A stretch of DNA of 64,000 nucleotides from Silene conica. Taxonomy: Eukaryota; Streptophyta; Magnoliopsida; Caryophyllales; Caryophyllaceae. A program made the position numbers and the translations under genes. The notes under the pieces were generated by a model. The model ran no database searches. It was not told the origin of the DNA and worked only from the letters and a program-made list of their open reading frames with translations. This document shows positions 58,883 to 64,000 of the stretch, piece by piece (position 1 is the first letter of the stretch; the number at the start of each line of letters is the position of its first letter). Location of the stretch: assembly GCA_029255685.2 (NCBI GenBank), contig CM055317.2:69491460-69555459 (forward strand). The letters run 5' to 3'.

Positions 58883-60469
58883 TGAAGAGTTAAGAACGAT
58901 TGAACACCTAAGAGGGGGAGGGGGTGAATTAGGTGACCTTTTAAAAATTTCTCGATTACTTGTATAAAGTGAAATAAAAGTAACGACTATTAAGTACTAA
59001 CTTGAGAAACTTAATAATAATAAGTTAACAAGAGGTACAGCAGGTCTAAGCAACAATATGAATGACTGTTGCACAGCACTGGCAGCGAGATTAGAAAAAG
59101 ATAATATACGAAGGATATAAATAAGAGTAAACGAATAAACAAACGTTGTTTTTTAAAAATTGGTTCAGCTCCTACTCTGGAGCCTACGTCCAACCGTTAT
59201 TTTACTGCTTGTTTAGAAGTTACTCAACTTAACTAAACCCCTTATAATGAAAATAACTCGCCAACCTACTCCGGTTGCATTTGCTCAAAGCTACTCCGCT
59301 TCAAGACTTAACTCGCCAACCTACTCCGGTTGCATTTGCTCAAAGCTACTCCGCTTGAAGACTTAGACTCAAACTTAAAGCTACTCCGCTTCAAGAGTTA
59401 ACTCGCCAACCTACTCCGGTTGCATTTGCTCAAAGCTACTCCGCTTCAAGACTTAGACTCAAACTTAAAGCTACTCCGCTTCAAGAGTTTAAGAAGTTCT
59501 ATCTCTGGTTTACGTGATCAGAATCTCAGGTGTTCACTTAAGAACGTGGAGATTTACATTTAATATCTAAACACGAGAATCATGGAACAAACTCTTTATG
59601 TCACAGTGCAGCTTACTGATACATGGAGATATTCAGACCCTTTGAAAACGTTGAAGACTTTAAAAACAAAAATCGTTTTGCAAAACAAACTTAAAAGATA
59701 AACTTTGAAAGCACAAGTTTTTGTTTGCAGAAACTCTCAATAAATATTTTGTAAAGCCTTAACATTTAATGAGACTAAGTGGTTTCTTTTATAGTACATA
59801 CTCAAATCTTGGGTATTACCCAAATGTACTTTTATCCATTGAGTACTTAGCTAAACCACTTCACAAGTAAAAGGTGTTGTTTAGTTTTCATTGGCTCCTC
59901 ATAAAGCAAATAAGTTGTTTGTTTAGGCAAATCTGATTTTCTTTTCAATTGTCCCCTAACAAAATCCTTAAGTACCACTTGCATTTCAAATGTAAACAAT
60001 TCAAAAACCTTTAATATTTTGCAAGTACGGTACACCACGGATAAAACGAGTTTTACGTCTTAATTCGTGCGAGCCAAAAGAGAAGACAATTTTTCCAGAA
60101 AATAGATTTTGACAATATTTTTCCAGAAAACTAAAACGACCATTTTGCAATATCTCGAAATGATTTTTCTCGTTCTAAAAATTTCCATGCGATACAGACG
60201 CAACAGTCTGTTGGACTGTTGCATGACTAAGCGGTCACTTGACTTTAACAAGAATGTTACACTTACTCTTACATTTGTGACTTAGGTTACAAGGTGATTG
60301 TTCTTGACTTGTGTTGTTCTTCTTGATCATGTTTGAAACACAATGGATGCTATCTTGTTGCTTTGTTCTTCAATCCACTTGTTTTGCTTTGAACACTTAA
60401 ACATGCCACTTAAGAACAAACAATTAATATATACAAAGACTTGTCATCATCAATTAAAATGTTCCAACA
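58883..60469 (-). repeat. 5' LTR of Sirevirus C
   Basis: Matches 50066-51651 with about eight differences. Followed by gattt at 60470-60474. Confidence 0.95.
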
Positions 60470-60474
60470 GATTT

Positions 60475-60902
60475 CCCTAAAATCGAACCTAATTGTACTA
60501 AAAACGTAAATAGTGGATTATAATTCTCTAATTATTGTGGTAATTTTGTTGTTTAACCTAATGTTTTATTGAAATTATTAAGGCTTGTCATTTAGTAAAA
60601 TTATTGTGTTAACTTATTTAACAATTAGGTTTAAGACGTGGTAATTTGGGTGGTGGACGGTGGTTCTAGGTCGTGCGCAAGGGTAGTTAGTTGATACAAT
60701 GAGTGGTAGTAGATCGCGGTGGCCGGAGTCAGGAAGGCAAAAAATAGCAACAATATTGTCGAATCGCACCCAGAAGAAAATAACTACAAATTGAAGCATT
60801 GAAGCAATTGGAGATTGATGCACAAAACTAATTAATGAAATCAAAATCAAGTCCATGGAAATCCATGTACTAAGCCCCAATCTACCAATTTATTTGGCCC
60901 AA
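60475..60902. other. Short intergenic stretch
   Basis: No gene or repeat recognised. Confidence 0.3.
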
Positions 60903-61091
60903 ATTCTCAATTGTGACGGTTGATATCCATCACAAACTTGTGAAAGATTAAATAAAATACACATGGGAGATAAAGACAAACTATTTGAGATTCTCCATAC
61001 ATCCTACTTTTTGTCTTATTTATTTCTATCGGTGATACATAATCCGTCACAAGCTTGTGACGGATAATCCGTCACAAGTAAGAGTTGTAAG
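60903..61091. repeat. MITE-like element of the 'gtgacggat' family (copy 5)
   Basis: The left end has attgtgacggttgatatcca and tcacaaacttgtga; the right end has atccgtcacaagcttgtgac and ccgtcacaagtaagagttgt. The interior gacaaac...tttgtctta matches copy 1 at the start of the window. No coding capacity. Confidence 0.65.
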
Positions 61092-61104
61092 ACCTATTGT
61101 TTAT

Positions 61105-61150
61105 CCCAATTACGAAAGGCCGTCGACGTTTTAGAACAAATCGTCGACGG
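61105..61150. repeat. MULE-like terminal motif
   Basis: ggccgtcgacgttttagaac followed by aaatcgtcgacgg has the same paired cgtcgac layout, and then an 'aatacccttt' stretch, as the end of the small element at 35.49 kb. It may be the left end of a unit that contains the PMD gene; the right end would lie outside the window. Confidence 0.4.
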
Positions 61151-61664
61151 AATTCAAAAAAAGGACAACAATACCCTTTACCCCCAAAACTCTCCCAAAT
61201 TCAAAACTAACAAAGCACCACCCAAACCCCTCACCCACCACCACCTCACGCACCACCACTACTCTGACGCACCACCTCCGAAAGACGCCCACCACCGCAC
61301 GCACCACCACCTCCGACAGACGACCCCCACCGCATGCACCACAAGGTTGGTTTTTTTATTTATTTTTTAGTTTTAGTTTTAATTAAACTTGTATTTTCTT
61401 ATTGTTGTTGTTGTTGTTATTGTTTTTATTGTTAATGTTAATTAGATTAGAGTTGTTAATTTGAATGTTAATTGTTTATGTTTTTGTTGTTTTTGTTATT
61501 TTTTCAACTTTCGATTCCTAATTGTGTTATTGTTTGTTGTTGATGTTCTTGTTAGTTGTTATTAGTTGTATTGTTGTTGTTAGTATTGTTGTTGTTGTTG
61601 TTGTTGTTAGTTCTATTGTTGCATTAGAATGAATCGAAAGGGAAAAAATCGCATTGAGGGAGGG

Positions 61665-61951
61665 GTAGGACGTGCGAAACTCACGTCCTACAATGGTGAG
61701 GACGGGCATAAGGGACGTCCCTCATGGTGAGGGACGTGTGGTCTATACGGCCATGTGGGGGAGGGACGTGTGGGCTACACGTTGGTCTGTGGTTAGGACG
61801 TGCGAAAACGCCGTCCATTGTGGCACAGGACGTGTGAAACCCACGTCCATGGTGGTGTTGGACGTGTGGTTTTCACGTCTTTTACAGGTTTAGACGTGTG
61901 GATTTTACGTCCTTCCATGGTTTGGACGTGAAATCCACATGTCTTTTCATG
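61665..61951 (+). repeat. Array of nine inverted-repeat sites with 7-nt spacers
   Basis: Sites of form GGACGTG - 7 nt - CACGTCC, spaced about 30-40 bp. The first (61665-61691) has perfect 10-bp arms gtaggacgtg/cacgtcctac; another near 61828 has perfect 7-bp arms. The others have one or two mismatches, but the 7-nt spacer is constant. It lies upstream of the PMD gene and could be in its promoter or leader. Confidence 0.8.
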
Positions 61952-62259
61952 GTTCGGATTTTTTTTAACCGTGTATTTTCAATTTTAATAGTTAAAGCTT
62001 ATTATTTTTTCATTAAAAGTTTTTAATTTTGTATGTAATTGTATAAAAAGTTGTTAATTTTGTATTTAAATGAATAATTTATATTATTTAAGATGTTAAT
62101 TTTGTGTAATTATGATTTTATTTTGTATTATTTAAGTTTTTTATGAAAATTTATTTAATTTTGATAATTTTGTGTATTTTTTATTTTATTTTTTATTATG
62201 TTAGTTTTTTATGACAATTTGTTTAATTATATTAGTTTAACGTTATTCTTATCTCGTAA

Positions 62260-63988
62260 ATGCAGATGTCTTACAGTGAAGATGCTATCATGACTACAAT
62301 TGCCCGTACGGCAGACCGAAGAGTGACGGGGTCTAAGCGGCGTGTCCCGATAGAATCAGAAGCAGCAGCAGCAGACCAGCAGCGTCACGGCCTGGTCGGG
62401 GAGGTAGGGGAGGTAGGGGTAGGGGAAAAGGGTCTCCTAATCAGGTCTCCCGACCTTACTCCCGAGCACGAGCATCAGCTACCGATAGTGTTTTTCAGGG
62501 ACCGAGTTAGTAGTTCCGAGGACGAGGAGGTGGAGCAGTTTAGGGTTGTGACCCCGGATGATGATGATGATGTTGTTGATGATGACGACGATGAGGAGGA
62601 GAAAGAGGAGGAGGAGGAGGAGTTAGACGACTCCCACGTTTTGGACGAGGGGGGCAGCTGATCGACCACGTAAGATGGTGGTACGTGATGGTAGTGGCCG
62701 ATATAGGCCATTTGTGGAGGGTGCCTCTAGTAGCACGGGGGAGGGGGGGGAAGAAGAAGACTCCGGATCTTTCCTGGCGTCTTACCGGTCCGGTTGAGGG
62801 GGGTCCGTTTGTAGTTAGTGTCATACGCAGCTTCGGTGGCCACTTAGCTTGCAGTAGTTGGACGGATCAGGGAAGCGTGAGATCGTGGCTCACGTGCTAT
62901 AAGAGGCCGGGTGCTTTGGAGAAGATGAGTAAGATGAAGATCGTTCTTCGGTAATGGCGAGAGTTGTCGAGAGCGGGCTTGATTATCTTAGGTCCTCTTT
63001 GACCACCGGGTTGGATGAGAATCTTATCAGTGCGTTCGTTGAGAGGTGGCAGCCGGACACCAACACTTTTCACATGTCGTTTGGTGAGATTACGATACTG
63101 TTGCACGACGTTCACAGGATCCTCGGCATACGGGTGAATGACGCTAGGGTTGTGGACGAGGGACATAGGAGGGGGGAGATTGGTTTGAATGGGAAGTTGG
63201 CGGCCTTGTTCGGCATGGACGTGAAGGACGTGAGAGCACCCTTTTACAAGGGTGGTGGGATTTTGGTGAAGAAGCTGATGGAGCTTGCGGAGAAGGGGAG
63301 CCAGCATGACTCCCAACGAGCTTACTTGATGTTGTTGGTTGGACAGACTTTGTTCACCGACAAGTCTAGTGATAGGGTTGTTGCTCGTATGTTGCCGCTG
63401 TTCGATGAGCTAGATGATATCGGCGGCTATGCTTGGGGGGCAGCGACATTGGCGTACCTGTACCGACAGTTGGGGATGTCTTCGCGTAGTGAGGCAACTG
63501 GGGTTAGCGGTTGTTTGTCGTTACTCCAGGCTTGGATTTACGAGTACTTTCCGATATTCAGGCCTCACTCGGGATATTATGTTGAGGGACGACCACTTGT
63601 CGAGGCTTGGGCACGGGTTCCTAGGTTTAGGGGAGATGCGACGTTGTTGGAGCAGCACGGGTAGAGGTTGGATGGGCTGAGGGCGGAGCACGTCTCGTGG
63701 CTCCCTTACGGTGTTAGCCCACACAGGGCTTGTCGTACTTCGCTCTACACGGGCGTGATTAGGTTTATGGATATAGTGGAGCCGTACCAGCCTTATAGGT
63801 GTCTCAGTCAGTACGGTTGTGTTCAGGTTATCCCGAACTCTATATGCGGTATCCAGCTGTCGAGATGCGTCCGACAAAGTCGTCTCAGGGTTACAGGCTA
63901 TCGTACGGTGATAGTGCTGATTTGGATTGGGGTTTGAAAGAAGCTGAGCTTGTGTTGAGGTACCGTCATGACCGGGCTTTGATGTCAT
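62260..63988 (+). pseudogene. Plant mobile domain (PMD) protein gene, decayed, runs to window edge
   Basis: The first part (from about 62266) is basic, then strongly acidic (runs of Asp and Glu), and loses frame at a G run near 62650. The sense continues as DGSGRYRPFVEG, changes frame again, then reads GGPFVVSVIRSFGGHLA, and after another shift near 62950 gives a 236-codon stretch with FVERWQPDTNTFHM, FGEITILLHDVHRILGI, LPLFDELDDIGGYAWGAA and LSLLQAWIYEYFP. These blocks are characteristic of the plant mobile domain found in MAIN/MAIL-type proteins and in many MULE-like transposons. An in-frame TAG at 63662-63664 follows, after which the same frame continues (HVSWLPYGVSPH). With three frameshifts and a stop it is a pseudogene, unless the homopolymer-associated shifts are assembly errors. 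PMD proteins have roles in silencing and genome stability; the transposon-borne ones have no proven role. Confidence 0.75.
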
Positions 63989-64000
63989 TTCAGTGTGATG

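Larger units (their letters stand above)
50066..60469 (-). mobile_element. Sirevirus-type Ty1/copia retrotransposon C
   Basis: A 10.4-kb element on the minus strand; LTRs 50066-51651 and 58883-60469 (about 1587 bp) with about eight differences, TG...CA ends (tgaagagtt ... gttccaaca) and duplication gattt. Order: primer site, intact gag, heavily broken pol, env-like remains, multiple polypurine tracts. Clearly related to B in gag, pol and env-like parts, but the LTR sequences differ. Young by its LTRs, yet coding is destroyed in at least six places. Confidence 0.95.

Overview
The window is nuclear DNA of a flowering plant. Two spliced plant genes lie at the left end, and the rest is a dense, nested field of plant LTR retrotransposons and short inverted-repeat transposons. 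The AT-rich background and the repeated MITE family with 'gtgacggat' ends make me think of a eudicot, possibly Caryophyllales; that order-level guess is an inference and weak.

Layout. 1-12.1 kb is the genic part. A two-exon 2-oxoglutarate/Fe(II) oxygenase-like gene (2974-5343, minus) is followed by a fourteen-exon NIMA-related protein kinase gene (6336-10340, minus) with a complete kinase domain; its splice sites give an exact 597-codon reading frame. 12.1-14.2 kb holds two MITE-like elements and otherwise unrecognised AT-rich DNA.

14.23-29.55 kb is one nested retrotransposon pair. A short-LTR Ty1/copia element (A, plus strand, 180-bp LTRs, target duplication gattc) was broken inside its reverse transcriptase by a Sirevirus-type Ty1/copia element (B, minus strand, about 1.48-kb LTRs, target duplication aagta) that carries an extra env-like ORF after pol. 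29.5-36.7 kb is a pile of small DNA transposons: a MITE inside a MITE, a hAT-type element with an 8-bp duplication, a Tourist-like element with TTA duplication that itself holds an inverted-repeat element flanked by (TA)n tracts, and a MULE-like element.

36.73-48.46 kb is a probable Pack-MULE. Its long terminal inverted repeats enclose a fragment that looks like the start of a mitochondrial carrier gene, and it was split by a very young Ty3/gypsy chromovirus (Tekay-like, minus strand, 2.94-kb nearly identical LTRs, intact 1478-residue Gag-Pol, target duplication taaag). 50.07-60.47 kb is another Sirevirus-type copia element (C, minus strand, target duplication gattt) with young LTRs but badly broken pol. 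61.1-64.0 kb begins another MULE-like unit carrying a decayed plant-mobile-domain (PMD) gene that runs to the window edge.

Most unusual signals: (1) two separate arrays of short inverted repeats with a constant 7-nt spacer (36.84-36.97 with its mirror at 48.24-48.35, and 61.66-61.95 kb), both beside MULE-like units; (2) in the gypsy LTRs, ten tandem units with a constant core whose flanks differ between copies yet stay self-complementary, with G.U wobble on the transcribed strand, which looks like a covarying RNA hairpin array; (3) the carrier-gene fragment inside the inverted-repeat element. LTR retrotransposons alone cover over half the window. I saw no tRNA, rRNA or real CRISPR array.
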